Assembly (NCBI GenBank): GCA_042090735.1
Contig: JBELIU010000010.1
Span: forward strand, 1 to 26,440
Direction of reading: 5' to 3'
Origin: Novosphingopyxis sp042090735
GTDB taxonomy: Bacteria; Pseudomonadota; Alphaproteobacteria; Sphingomonadales; Sphingomonadaceae
Length of the DNA stretch: 26,440 nt
The translations under genes were made by a program, and so were the position numbers. This document shows positions 1 to 7,283 of this stretch, piece after piece. The stretch's first letter is position 1; each line of letters starts with the position of its first letter. Under the pieces are notes generated by a model, which was not told the origin of the DNA, made no database searches, and worked only from the letters and a program-made list of their open reading frames with translations.

Positions 1-48
1 GCCGGACATGCCGGCAGGGGGGCCATTGGGAAAATTCTTCATACGCAT
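1..48 (-). CDS. 5' end of an unidentified gene, cut by the window edge
   Basis: A minus-strand reading frame starts at an ATG whose first base is 48 (a second in-frame ATG is at 42) and stays open to base 1. It gives 16 residues beginning MRMKNFPNGPPAG. AAGG about a dozen bases upstream could be a weak ribosome binding site. The neighbouring nuclease gene is on the same strand, 115 bases upstream, so the two could be co-transcribed. Too little is visible to name a family, and I do not recognise it. It could also be a chance open frame. Confidence 0.35.
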   Translation of the reverse strand, partial: MRMKNFPNGPPAGMSG

Positions 49-163
49 GAGCTCGAAACCTTAAACGCGGGGCGGCTCCATCATATAGGGATGATTTGTT
101 GCAGTGCAGCATGAAAAGGCCAATGATCAGTTGCGCGCGGCGCATGTGTCGTGGTTCAGCGGA

Positions 164-649
164 TCAGCACCAGGGGCGGCGACCGCCGGCATAGGGCCGT
201 GCCAGCCCCTCGGCGATCAGGCGATCGCCCACCGGAGCGCCATCGACATAGACGCGGGCGAGCGTGCGTCCGTAGCGGTCCGTCCCGTCGCGGGNNNNNN
301 NNNNGCAACGGGGCGGGTGGGTTTCGGGCGTGTCGATGTCCAGCAGCCGGATCTTCTCGCCATGCATCCAGATGGTATCGCCATCGACCACGCAGTTGGT
401 GCCGCCGCCGCGATGGCATTTGGAAAAGGCCAGCCGTTCGCCCGGGCCGGACGGCGCCGCGGGGGACAGCCCGGGCAGCGCGATGCCCTCCCCCGTCAGC
501 CATTCAGGGCCCCAGAAAATCGCCGCGAACAGCAGCAACGGCGCGGCCAACAGCCAGCGGTTAAAAGAAGAACGCTGGGTGCGGCGCGGCCTGAAGCCTC
601 GGGGCGCCTTGCGATAGCCCCCCTCGGTCACCCGGAAATGCTTGCTCAT
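164..649 (-). CDS. Thermonuclease (SNase-like) family protein, interrupted by an assembly gap
   Basis: The C-terminal part matches the staphylococcal nuclease fold. CVVDGDTIW leads into RLLDIDTPETHPP and then, after the N run, DRYGRTLARVYVDG. The Arg of RLLDIDTPE, the Glu of DTPET and the Arg of YGR correspond to the three catalytic residues of staphylococcal nuclease (Arg35, Glu43, Arg87). A basic N-terminus and one hydrophobic segment (about residues 31-46) suggest membrane anchoring or export, with the nuclease domain outside the cytoplasm. I chose the ATG at 649; ATG 661 is four codons further upstream. The 10 N fall between the Glu and the last Arg, where the family has roughly 25 more residues, so the protein cannot be fully translated here. 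Both sides lie in one frame, so the gene is probably intact in the genome. Confidence 0.8.
   Translation of the reverse strand: MSKHFRVTEGGYRKAPRGFRPRRTQRSSFNRWLLAAPLLLFAAIFWGPEWLTGEGIALPGLSPAAPSGPGERLAFSKCHRGGGTNCVVDGDTIWMHGEKIRLLDIDTPETHPPRCXXXXRDGTDRYGRTLARVYVDGAPVGDRLIAEGLARPYAGGRRPWC
295..304. other. Assembly gap (10 N)
   Basis: Ten N lie inside the SNase gene. Compared with the family spacing, the real missing sequence is probably about 75-100 bases, so the N run looks like a placeholder rather than a measured length. If the gene is intact, the true gap length should equal 1 modulo 3, like the 10 N. Confidence 0.95.
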
Positions 650-791
650 GCGCTCCGACATGCCGGGCGACGCTGAACAGTTTCCTAATCCACGCGTGGC
701 GATCGCCGCCGAAGTGGAGTGATGATCACACCGAATTGGACCGAACGAGCCCGGCGCGGCCCCGCCGCGGATCAATTCGGCGTACCCTGTC

Positions 792-881
792 TTAACCCAA
801 AAGGCCTGCAATCACAGCTTATTAACCACTTATTTCGGCCACCGAAACAATGCTTCCCGTGCTTTACGTCGCGTTAACCAC
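792..881 (+). promoter_or_regulatory. Three TTAACC direct repeats, candidate CtrA half-sites, upstream of the chemotaxis operon
   Basis: TTAACC occurs at 792-797, and the longer TTAACCAC at 822-829 and 874-881, all in the same orientation, within 120 bases of the first chemotaxis gene. TTAACCAT is the known half-site of CtrA, the cell-cycle regulator that controls motility and chemotaxis genes in many alphaproteobacteria. Two of the three match seven of its eight bases. The spacer at 650-907 holds no credible gene, so it is the natural place for the operon's control region. That CtrA binds here is an inference. Confidence 0.5.
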
Positions 882-891
882 CGCGTGGCAT

Positions 892-907
892 TGGTGGCGA
901 AATTGCT
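892..907 (+). promoter_or_regulatory. Possible sigma-54 (-24/-12) promoter for the chemotaxis operon
   Basis: TGGTGGCGAAATTGCT has GG at 893-894 and GC at 905-906 with exactly 10 bases between, as in the sigma-54 consensus TGGCACG-N4-TTGCW. TGG and TTGCT match; the middle CACG does not. If real, transcription would begin near 918. That is downstream of the GTG at 908 and upstream of the ATG at 935, and would decide the start codon of the STAS gene. Alphaproteobacterial flagellar genes often use sigma-54, but a chance match is possible. Confidence 0.35.
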
Positions 908-934
908 GTGTCCAACTGGGGGGTCGGCATTCAA

Positions 935-1264
935 ATGTTATCCGAAGAAAATAACAGTCGTACGTCCGACGCGCTTGAGAGCGCAACGATTGCCAATATC
1001 GACACGTGGCGCATCGCCATCGATCGTGCTCTTGCCGATGAGGGCGACGTGCGCATCGATATCGGCGAACTGCAGACCGTCGATCTCAGCTTCCTGCAAC
1101 TTGTCGAAGCCGCGCGCATCGATGCGGCAGGCCGAGGCAAGGCAATCCAGCTTTCGCATCCCGCAACCGGCCCGCTTGCCGATCTGCTCCAGCGTTCGGG
1201 CAGGTTTACCCGTGCGGATGCCGAAGACCACGAATTCTGGTTTCATGGAGAACTCACCCAATGA
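935..1264 (+). CDS. STAS-domain protein, first gene of the chemotaxis operon
   Basis: A 109-residue single-domain protein with the STAS (anti-anti-sigma / SpoIIAA-like) pattern: a beta-rich start, VRIDIGELQTVDLSFLQLVEAAR in the switch region, then GKAIQLSHPATGPLADLLQRSG. STAS proteins bind partner kinases or other signalling proteins in the cytoplasm and can be switched by serine phosphorylation. In the D-S-S-G-L segment of SpoIIAA the first Ser is phosphorylated; here the aligned residues are D-L-S-F-L, so that position appears to be Leu with a Ser one residue later. A GTG at 908 would add nine residues. I prefer ATG 935 because GGGGGG lies at 918-923 and a possible sigma-54 promoter covers the GTG. 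Its stop overlaps the cheY start (ATGA). Its partner in this operon is unknown. Confidence 0.8.
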   Translation: MLSEENNSRTSDALESATIANIDTWRIAIDRALADEGDVRIDIGELQTVDLSFLQLVEAARIDAAGRGKAIQLSHPATGPLADLLQRSGRFTRADAEDHEFWFHGELTQ

Positions 1265-1629
1265 CCGCTTCCATTCTTACGGTCGATGATTCCCCCTCAA
1301 TCCGAATGGCCATCCGCATCGCGCTGAGCGGTGCCGGCTATACGGTTACGGAGGCCGGCGACGGCGAAGAGGGCCTGGCCGCCGCCACCACGAACAAGTT
1401 CGATATGATCGTGACCGATCTCAACATGCCGAAGATGGATGGGCTCACCATGATCCGCGAGTTGCGCAAACAACCCGCGCAGGCCGGTGTGCCGATCATC
1501 TTCCTGACCACCGAATCGGATGCCGACATGAAGGCCCAGGCCAAAGCGGCGGGTGCCACCGGCTGGCTCGTCAAACCCTTCGTGCCCGAGCAGCTGACCA
1601 AGGTAGCGCGCAAGGTGCTCGGCCGGTGA
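1261..1629 (+). CDS. cheY: Chemotaxis response regulator CheY
   Basis: A 122-residue stand-alone receiver domain. The acidic pocket is Asp9-Asp10, the phosphoacceptor is Asp53 in IVTDLNMPKMDG, the switch Thr is Thr83 in FLTTES, and the conserved Lys is Lys105 in LVKPF. CheY takes phosphate from CheA and, when phosphorylated, binds the flagellar switch to change rotation. There is no output domain and the length is normal. The start overlaps the upstream stop by ATGA, and the stop overlaps the cheA start by GTGA, which suggests translational coupling. It is the only free-standing receiver in the operon. With no classical CheZ or CheC/CheX nearby, its dephosphorylation is an open question addressed under the gene at 8363. 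Confidence 0.96.
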   Translation: MTASILTVDDSPSIRMAIRIALSGAGYTVTEAGDGEEGLAAATTNKFDMIVTDLNMPKMDGLTMIRELRKQPAQAGVPIIFLTTESDADMKAQAKAAGATGWLVKPFVPEQLTKVARKVLGR

Positions 1630-3614
1630 GTGGCGCCGGCCTTCCCGATCCGGCAGAAACCTTCCGCGTCGAGGCGGCGGATGTCCTGAACGAAGTCGAG
1701 CAGGCGCTACTCGACCTAACTGAAAATCCGCACGACAAGGATCTCGTCGATGCGGTGTTTCGCGGGCTGCATACGCTCAAGGGTTCGGGCGCGATGTTCG
1801 GGTTCGACGATCTGGCGGGCTTCACCCACCATTGCGAAAGCGCGTTCGATCAGGTTCGCAAGGGCGCGGTCGCAGCGACGCCGGAACTGATTTCCATTGT
1901 GCTCGGCGCGCAGGACCGCATGCGCGCACTGGTCGACGGCGAGGTGGACGAGGAGAAACAGAACCGCATCCTCGCACAGCTTGGCGAGGCTGTTGCCGCA
2001 GCTTCGGGACAAAGCGAACCGCAAGCCCCTGCAAGTGGCGAGGCAGGGGGCTGGCACGTGCGCTTCCGCCTGCCCGCGGACTGCATGGCGAACGGCACCA
2101 ATCCGCTCTTCCTGCTCGATGAATTGCGCGACCTCTCCGAATGCGAGATCGCGCTGCTGACCGACGCAATTCCGCCGCTGGCCGATCTGGACCCGCGCGA
2201 ATGCTATCTTGGCTGGGATGTCACGCTGAAGGGCGCGATCGACCGGGACGATATCGAAGATGTGTTCATCTTCGTGATGGACGACATGGAATTGTCTATC
2301 GAACCGCTCGGCGAGAGGTCCGCCGAGATTGCGGGCGCGCCTTCACCATCTTCGCGCGAGACAGAGGCTTCCTCTGCGGAAGCGGGTCCCGTCGTTGCTG
2401 GCGCGTCAACGGACGGCAAGTCACAGCACGGAAAGTCTGCGGGAGACACGCTGCGCGTGCCTGCCGAACGGCTCGACGAATTGATGGACCGGGTGGGCCA
2501 GCTGGTCATAGCACAGAGCCGCCTGTCGCAGATCGCCCATGGCAATGTGGATCTCGCCCTGCGATCCGTCTCCGAAGAAATCGAGCGGCTTTCCGGGGAA
2601 TTGCGCGACACCATGATGGTGATGCGCATGGTTCCCGTGTCGACCCTGTTCGGCCGGTTCCGCCGCCTGATCCACGATCTGTCAGAGGAAACCGGCAAGG
2701 CGATCACCCTTTCGACCGAGGGCGAAGGCACGGAAGTCGACAAGACCGTGATCGAGCGATTGTTCGATCCCATCGTCCATCTGGTCCGCAATTCCTGCGA
2801 CCACGGCCTGGAAACCCCGGATCAGCGCCGGGCTGCCGGCAAGCCCGAAGCGGGCAATGTCACGCTCTCGGCGCATCAGACCGGGGGTGAGGTCGTCATT
2901 ACCATCCGCGATGACGGGCGCGGGATCGACCGCGATCGCGTGCACGCCAAGGCCGAGGAAAACGGCCTGATCAAACCCGATCAGGTGCTGGGCGATCAGG
3001 AGCTGTTCCAGCTGATCTTCCATCCGGGTTTCTCCACCGCGGCACAGGTCAGCAATCTGTCCGGCCGCGGGGTCGGCATGGACGTGGTCAAGCGCACCAT
3101 CGAAAGCCTGCGCGGTACCATCGAAGTCGCCAGCGAACCGGGCGCGGGATCGACGATCGCGCTGCGTATTCCGCTGACGCTGGCCATCATCGAAGGCCTG
3201 CTGGTCCGCGTGGGCGAGGAGCGCTACGTCATCCCGCTTTCCAGCGTCGAGGAATGCATCGAGTTGTCGCTGGAAGACGACATGCGCCATCGCGGACGCA
3301 GCCTGATTTCTCTGCGCGGCGCACTGGTGCCCTTTCTTCGACTGCGCGAATTGTTCGCCAGCCGGCAGAAAGCGGATCGCTATCAGAAGATCATCGTCGT
3401 CTCGACTGGCTCGGAAAGGGTCGGTCTGGTGGTCGATCAAATCATCGGCAACCACCAGACGGTCATCAAATCAATGTCCGCCTTCCACCGCAGCGCCGCC
3501 TCCTTCTCCGGGGCGACTATCCTGGGGGACGGCACGGTCGCGCTAATCCTGGACGTGCCGCAACTCATCTCCCTCGCCCAGCAACAGGAGGAGCGGCTTC
3601 AGGCCGCGGGATAG
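1626..3614 (+). CDS. cheA: Chemotaxis histidine kinase CheA
   Basis: A 662-residue CheA beginning at GTG 1626, overlapping the cheY stop. Domains in order: Hpt/P1 with the phosphorylated His49 in LHTLKGSGAMFGF (about 10-110); a non-standard middle domain (about 142-228) in the P2 position, containing LLDELRDLSECEI and DVFIFVMDDMELSI; a low-complexity linker (230-272); P3 dimerisation (275-345, TLRVPAERLDELMDRVGQLV); the P4 ATPase with N box HLVRNSCDHGLE (385-396), G1 DDGRGID and G2 GRGVGMDVVK; and a P5 CheW-like domain (about 515-650). It autophosphorylates in receptor arrays with CheW and passes phosphate to CheY and CheB. All catalytic motifs look intact. The middle domain differs from the E. 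coli P2 domain. Confidence 0.97.
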   Translation: MSGAGLPDPAETFRVEAADVLNEVEQALLDLTENPHDKDLVDAVFRGLHTLKGSGAMFGFDDLAGFTHHCESAFDQVRKGAVAATPELISIVLGAQDRMRALVDGEVDEEKQNRILAQLGEAVAAASGQSEPQAPASGEAGGWHVRFRLPADCMANGTNPLFLLDELRDLSECEIALLTDAIPPLADLDPRECYLGWDVTLKGAIDRDDIEDVFIFVMDDMELSIEPLGERSAEIAGAPSPSSRETEASSAEAGPVVAGASTDGKSQHGKSAGDTLRVPAERLDELMDRVGQLVIAQSRLSQIAHGNVDLALRSVSEEIERLSGELRDTMMVMRMVPVSTLFGRFRRLIHDLSEETGKAITLSTEGEGTEVDKTVIERLFDPIVHLVRNSCDHGLETPDQRRAAGKPEAGNVTLSAHQTGGEVVITIRDDGRGIDRDRVHAKAEENGLIKPDQVLGDQELFQLIFHPGFSTAAQVSNLSGRGVGMDVVKRTIESLRGTIEVASEPGAGSTIALRIPLTLAIIEGLLVRVGEERYVIPLSSVEECIELSLEDDMRHRGRSLISLRGALVPFLRLRELFASRQKADRYQKIIVVSTGSERVGLVVDQIIGNHQTVIKSMSAFHRSAASFSGATILGDGTVALILDVPQLISLAQQQEERLQAAG

Positions 3615-3618
3615 ATCG

Positions 3619-4119
3619 ATGACCGACCAGACATCAAACATCTCCGACGATGGCGAGGAATTCCTGCATTTCGATCTACAGGGCGAGGTTTTCGCGCTGG
3701 AAGCGACCATGGTGCGCGAAATCCTCGACGTCATCAGCACAACCGCCGTGCCCGGTGCGCCCCGGCTGGTCCGCGACGTGATAAATTATCGCGGCAAGAT
3801 CATTCCTCTCGCCGATCTGCGACTGGCGTTCGATATGGACGCTGCCGAGGCCACCATCGACAGCCGGATTATCGTGATCGAAAGCGAGCTGGACGGCGAA
3901 ATGCACTGGCTTGGCTTTCGGGCGGACAAGGTGCTCGAAGTCGCCACGATCGCGGCGTCTTCCTGCGAGGAGCCGCCGATGGTGGGAATGCGCTGGAATC
4001 GCGGCCACGTCCGCTGCCTCGCTCGCCGGGAAGAGGGCATCATCGTCATTCCCGATCTTTCCGCGATCTTCGAGCCGACCTTACGGTCGTCCGCGCCCGG
4101 CATGGCCGAAGCAGCATAA
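3619..4119 (+). CDS. cheW: Chemotaxis coupling protein CheW (first copy)
   Basis: A 166-residue single CheW domain. FLHFDLQGEVFALEATMVREIL is the typical start, followed by INYRGKIIPLADLRLAF, a hallmark of the family, and GIIVIPDLSAIF near the end. CheW bridges receptor tips and the P5 domain of CheA in the array. It lies four bases after cheA in the same operon. A short acidic N-terminus (about 12 residues) precedes the domain. A second CheW follows the receptor gene. The two are clearly divergent, so they may occupy different places in the array or serve different receptors, though that cannot be told from sequence. Confidence 0.93.
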   Translation: MTDQTSNISDDGEEFLHFDLQGEVFALEATMVREILDVISTTAVPGAPRLVRDVINYRGKIIPLADLRLAFDMDAAEATIDSRIIVIESELDGEMHWLGFRADKVLEVATIAASSCEEPPMVGMRWNRGHVRCLARREEGIIVIPDLSAIFEPTLRSSAPGMAEAA

Positions 4120-4175
4120 ACCGTTTTGATTATTGCCAAATATTCCTTTTTTTCTTTCGAACCAGGTGAACAGCC

Positions 4176-5867
4176 ATGAACTTGACACTTAAAGCGAAGC
4201 TGGCGGCTGCCTTTTCGGCCATCCTGCTCCTGACCGGAGCGGTTGGCTGGCTCGGCATCACGCAAATGAGCTCCGTCAACGAGCAATCGACCGAACTGGC
4301 CGAAAACTGGATGCCCAGCATCGATGAGATCCACTCGATCGATAATGCCGTGTCCAATCTGCGAGTGTATGAATACCGCCACATCGTTTCGACCGATCCC
4401 GAAACAATGCGCGAAGCCGAACAAAAGATCGATGCTACCCTAGCAGAACTCAAGGCCTCGATGAGCACCTACGAGGGACTGATCTCATCCCCCGAAGAGC
4501 GCGCTCAATTCGAAAAGTTTTCTGAAGATCTTCAGTCTTACATGTCAATGCATGACAAGATGCTGAATTTGTCTCGCGAGAACAAGAACGCGGAGGCCGC
4601 TGCAGCCGTGCTCTCCTCGACTCCTCTCTATTCGAAGATCAGCGACAACCTAGGCAGCCTGGTGGATCTAAACGTCAAAGGCGGTGAGGATTCGAGCGCC
4701 GAAGGCGATACCCTTTACGCCGAATCTCGCACGATGCTGATCGCTCTCATCATTGCGTCGCTGGTCATCGGAATCGGTGCAGCACTGCTCGTGATGCGAT
4801 CGGTGCTCAAGCAGCTCGGAGGTGAGCCTGGAATAGTCCGGGAGGTCGTGAGGCAGGTCGCCGAAGGCGACCTAACCGTCGACGTCGCCGTCAAAGCAGG
4901 TGATCGTGATAGCGTGATGGCCTCGCTTGCGATGATGCTTAATCGCTTGAAGAAGGTGATCGGGGATACCACCGCCGCTTCCGACACGGTCGCCGCAGGC
5001 AGCCAGCAGATGTCCGCCAGCGCGGACCAGGTCTCGCAGGGCGCGACCGAGCAGGCCGCCGCCGCGGAAGAGGCCTCCGCCTCGATGGAGCAGATGGCAT
5101 CCAACATCAAACAGAACGCCGACAACGCCGCTCAGACCGAGAAGATTGCTCGCCAGTCTTCCACAGACGCGCAGGAAAGTGGCGTCGCGGTTGAAAAGGC
5201 AGTCGGCGCGATGCGCACCATCGTCGAAAAAATCGAGATCGTGCAGGAAATTGCCCGTCAGACCGATCTCCTCGCCCTGAATGCCGCCGTCGAAGCGGCG
5301 CGGGCGGGCGAGCATGGGCGCGGCTTCGCCGTGGTCGCTTCCGAAGTGCGCAAGTTGGCGGAACGTAGCCAGTCTGCCGCGGCGGAGATCGGCTCGATGT
5401 CGACGGAAACCGTTACTGCCGCCACCGAAGCGGGTGAAATGCTGACCAAGCTGGTGCCCGATATTCGGCGGACCGCCGAGCTGGTTTCCGAGATCAGCGC
5501 TGCTTGCCGGGAGCAGGATATCGGTGCCAGCCAGATCAACGAGGCGATCCAGCAGCTTGATACCGTCACTCAGCAGAACGCCACCGCGTCCGAGCAGATT
5601 TCCAACACGTCGGAAGAGCTGGCCAGCCGTGCCGAAACCCTGCAGGCGGCCATCGCCTTCTTCCGCGTAGCGGCCGACGACACGGCGGGCGCGGTCACGA
5701 CTCCGATGGCGAGAAAGGTTGCCAAGACCGCTCCTCCGAAGGCCAAGGCTGCAAAGTTCAAGCCCAACAGCGTAGGCGACCAGCAGGAGCGCGCCCGCGG
5801 CTTCGCTCTCGACCTGTCGAGCGGCGGGCCGGACGAGGACGATGCCAAGTTCGGTCAGGCGGCATGA
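4176..5867 (+). CDS. Methyl-accepting chemotaxis protein with a four-helix-bundle sensor
   Basis: A 563-residue transmembrane receptor. TM1 is about residues 8-28, the periplasmic part about 29-186 is helical and fits a 4HB_MCP sensor, and TM2 is about 187-207. HAMP follows (about 208-262, with AEGDLTVDV), then the cytoplasmic coiled coil. The signalling tip is the conserved hairpin at 360-394 (LLALNAAVEAARAGEHGRGF). Glu/Gln-rich methylation-type helices flank it (AAAEEASASMEQM, and QQNATASEQISNTSEEL). The C-terminus is a lysine/proline-rich tail with no NWETF-like CheR tether. AGGTGA upstream of ATG 4176 is a good ribosome binding site. The 56-base spacer before it has a T-rich tract (4147-4156) without a clear hairpin. 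The stop overlaps the next cheW (ATGA). The ligand cannot be inferred. Confidence 0.95.
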   Translation: MNLTLKAKLAAAFSAILLLTGAVGWLGITQMSSVNEQSTELAENWMPSIDEIHSIDNAVSNLRVYEYRHIVSTDPETMREAEQKIDATLAELKASMSTYEGLISSPEERAQFEKFSEDLQSYMSMHDKMLNLSRENKNAEAAAAVLSSTPLYSKISDNLGSLVDLNVKGGEDSSAEGDTLYAESRTMLIALIIASLVIGIGAALLVMRSVLKQLGGEPGIVREVVRQVAEGDLTVDVAVKAGDRDSVMASLAMMLNRLKKVIGDTTAASDTVAAGSQQMSASADQVSQGATEQAAAAEEASASMEQMASNIKQNADNAAQTEKIARQSSTDAQESGVAVEKAVGAMRTIVEKIEIVQEIARQTDLLALNAAVEAARAGEHGRGFAVVASEVRKLAERSQSAAAEIGSMSTETVTAATEAGEMLTKLVPDIRRTAELVSEISAACREQDIGASQINEAIQQLDTVTQQNATASEQISNTSEELASRAETLQAAIAFFRVAADDTAGAVTTPMARKVAKTAPPKAKAAKFKPNSVGDQQERARGFALDLSSGGPDEDDAKFGQAA

Positions 5868-6343
5868 CCACCGGCCCCGAAGCCCAGGTCGTCACCTTCG
5901 GCCTTGGGGATGAGATCTTCGCGGTCTCGGTCGGCATGGTGCGCGAAATACTGGATTATGCCCCGGTATTTCGCGTTCCCCAGGGGCCAGACTGGCTCTT
6001 GGGCCTGACCGAGGTGCGCAGGGCCGGAATTCCGACCGTCGATCTGCGGACACGCATGGGCCTTCCGACGGAGGAGCCCACGCTCTCCACTCGCATCCTG
6101 ATCGTCGACCTCGCACTGGCGGATCGTAATGTGACCCTCGGACTCGTTGTCGACCGCGTTCTGGCCGTCAGCGCGTTCTCGTCCGACCAGATCGAGACTG
6201 CCCCCGATATCGGCATACGATGGCGCTCAGACTATATCGAGGGCGTGGTACGACAGGATAGCGGCTTCGTCATCCTAGTGAATCTCGCCGCTTTCTTTTC
6301 CAGCCAGGAAGCAGCCCTGCTTCCCGGTCTGCGGGCCGCCTGA
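5864..6343 (+). CDS. cheW: Chemotaxis coupling protein CheW (second copy)
   Basis: A 159-residue CheW domain: VVTFGLGDEIFAVSVGMVREIL, then WLLGLTEVRRAGIPTVDLRTRMGL, and GFVILVNLAAFF at the end. The family motif VINxRGxxIPVxDL is altered here to LTEVRRAGIPTVDL. Its ATG overlaps the receptor's stop codon, so receptor and coupler are probably made in fixed proportion and may be dedicated partners. The role is to link the receptor tip to CheA. It is as long as the first CheW but clearly different in sequence, so it is not a recent duplicate. Confidence 0.92.
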   Translation: MTTGPEAQVVTFGLGDEIFAVSVGMVREILDYAPVFRVPQGPDWLLGLTEVRRAGIPTVDLRTRMGLPTEEPTLSTRILIVDLALADRNVTLGLVVDRVLAVSAFSSDQIETAPDIGIRWRSDYIEGVVRQDSGFVILVNLAAFFSSQEAALLPGLRAA

Positions 6344-6377
6344 GCGGTTCGCCGACTTGAAACAACCTGCGTAGCGA

Positions 6378-6393
6378 CGGCCCTTAGGGGCCG
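6378..6393 (+). promoter_or_regulatory. GC-rich hairpin in the cheR leader
   Basis: CGGCCC (6378-6383), loop TTAG (6384-6387) and GGGCCG (6388-6393) form a perfect 6-bp stem. It lies in the 77-base spacer between the second cheW and the cheR ATG. There is no T tract after it, so it is a poor intrinsic terminator. The GGGG it buries (6387-6390) is the only purine-rich run before cheR. It may limit cheR translation or simply stabilise the transcript. Confidence 0.4.
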
Positions 6394-6420
6394 CCGCCCG
6401 TGCCATTCGGATTACGCATC

Positions 6421-7278
6421 ATGCCCAATTCAGCTCTCGCCGCAAGGCCGGTTTCCGACGACCGTATATCCCCTCGCAACTTCGCACGGCTCTCGGCAAT
6501 CATTCAGGAGTTGTCGGGGATCAACATTCCGCAAACCAAGCAAACCATGCTGGAAGGACGCCTGCGCCGGCGCGTACGGGCGACCGGCATGGAAGACCTC
6601 GACGCTTATTGCGAAGCCGTGTTCGAAAGCGGCATCGGCAGTAGCGAAACCATGCATCTGCTCAATGCGGTCACCACTAACAAAACCGATTTCTTCCGCG
6701 AACCGAAGCATTTCGAGTTCATGGAGAGTACCGCTTTACCAGCGATCAAGGCCGCTGGCGTTCGCCGGCTGCGCGCGTGGAGCGCGGGGTGCTCGACCGG
6801 GGCGGAACCCTATACGATGGCCATGGTGTTCGATAATTTCGCCACGCGCCACGGCGGGCCGGAATATGGCATTCTTGCCACCGATCTCGATAGCGACGTT
6901 CTGGAGGTTGCGCGCCGGGGTGTCTATCCGCGCGCACTGCTCGCACCCACCCCGCCGGCAATGCGCAGGCGCTATGTAATGGAGCCGGTCGATCGCAGCA
7001 GCGGGGATGTGCGTATCGTACCCACCCTACGCTCGGCTGTCGGTTTCGCGCAGCTGAATTTCATGGATGCCCGCTATCCCGTGGGCAGTCCGATGGACAT
7101 TATCATGTGCCGCAACGTGCTGATCTATTTCGATCGGCCGACGCAGAAGGCGGTTTTGGGGAAGCTTTGCCAGAATCTCAAACCCGGCGGCTGGATCATG
7201 CTCGGCCATTCGGAAACCATCGCCGATATGCAGCTGCCGCTGGAGCAGGTCGGCCCAACCGCGTTTCAGAAGGTCTGA
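6421..7278 (+). CDS. cheR: Chemotaxis protein methyltransferase CheR
   Basis: A 285-residue CheR. The all-alpha N-terminal domain (about 15-100) includes LEGRLRRRVRATG and NAVTTNKTDFFREPKHF. The AdoMet-binding domain follows, with AWSAGCSTGAEPYTMAM, ILATDLDSDVLEVAR, and IIMCRNVLIYFD near the end. It methylates receptor glutamates in the cytoplasm, opposing CheB. The usual STGEEPY motif reads STGAEPY here, a mild change in the cofactor loop. I chose ATG 6421; GTG 6400 would add seven residues, and neither has a strong ribosome binding site. There are no TPR or other extra domains. cheB begins five bases after the stop. Confidence 0.95.
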   Translation: MPNSALAARPVSDDRISPRNFARLSAIIQELSGINIPQTKQTMLEGRLRRRVRATGMEDLDAYCEAVFESGIGSSETMHLLNAVTTNKTDFFREPKHFEFMESTALPAIKAAGVRRLRAWSAGCSTGAEPYTMAMVFDNFATRHGGPEYGILATDLDSDVLEVARRGVYPRALLAPTPPAMRRRYVMEPVDRSSGDVRIVPTLRSAVGFAQLNFMDARYPVGSPMDIIMCRNVLIYFDRPTQKAVLGKLCQNLKPGGWIMLGHSETIADMQLPLEQVGPTAFQKV

Positions 7279-7283
7279 CGATA

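Noticed and set aside
4147..4156. T-rich tract before the receptor gene as a terminator
   Set aside because: No stable hairpin precedes it, and the next gene continues the operon.
7107..7283. Upstream extension of cheB into cheR
   Set aside because: The added residues are a frame-shifted reading of cheR; the receiver domain begins right after ATG 7284, which has a ribosome binding site.
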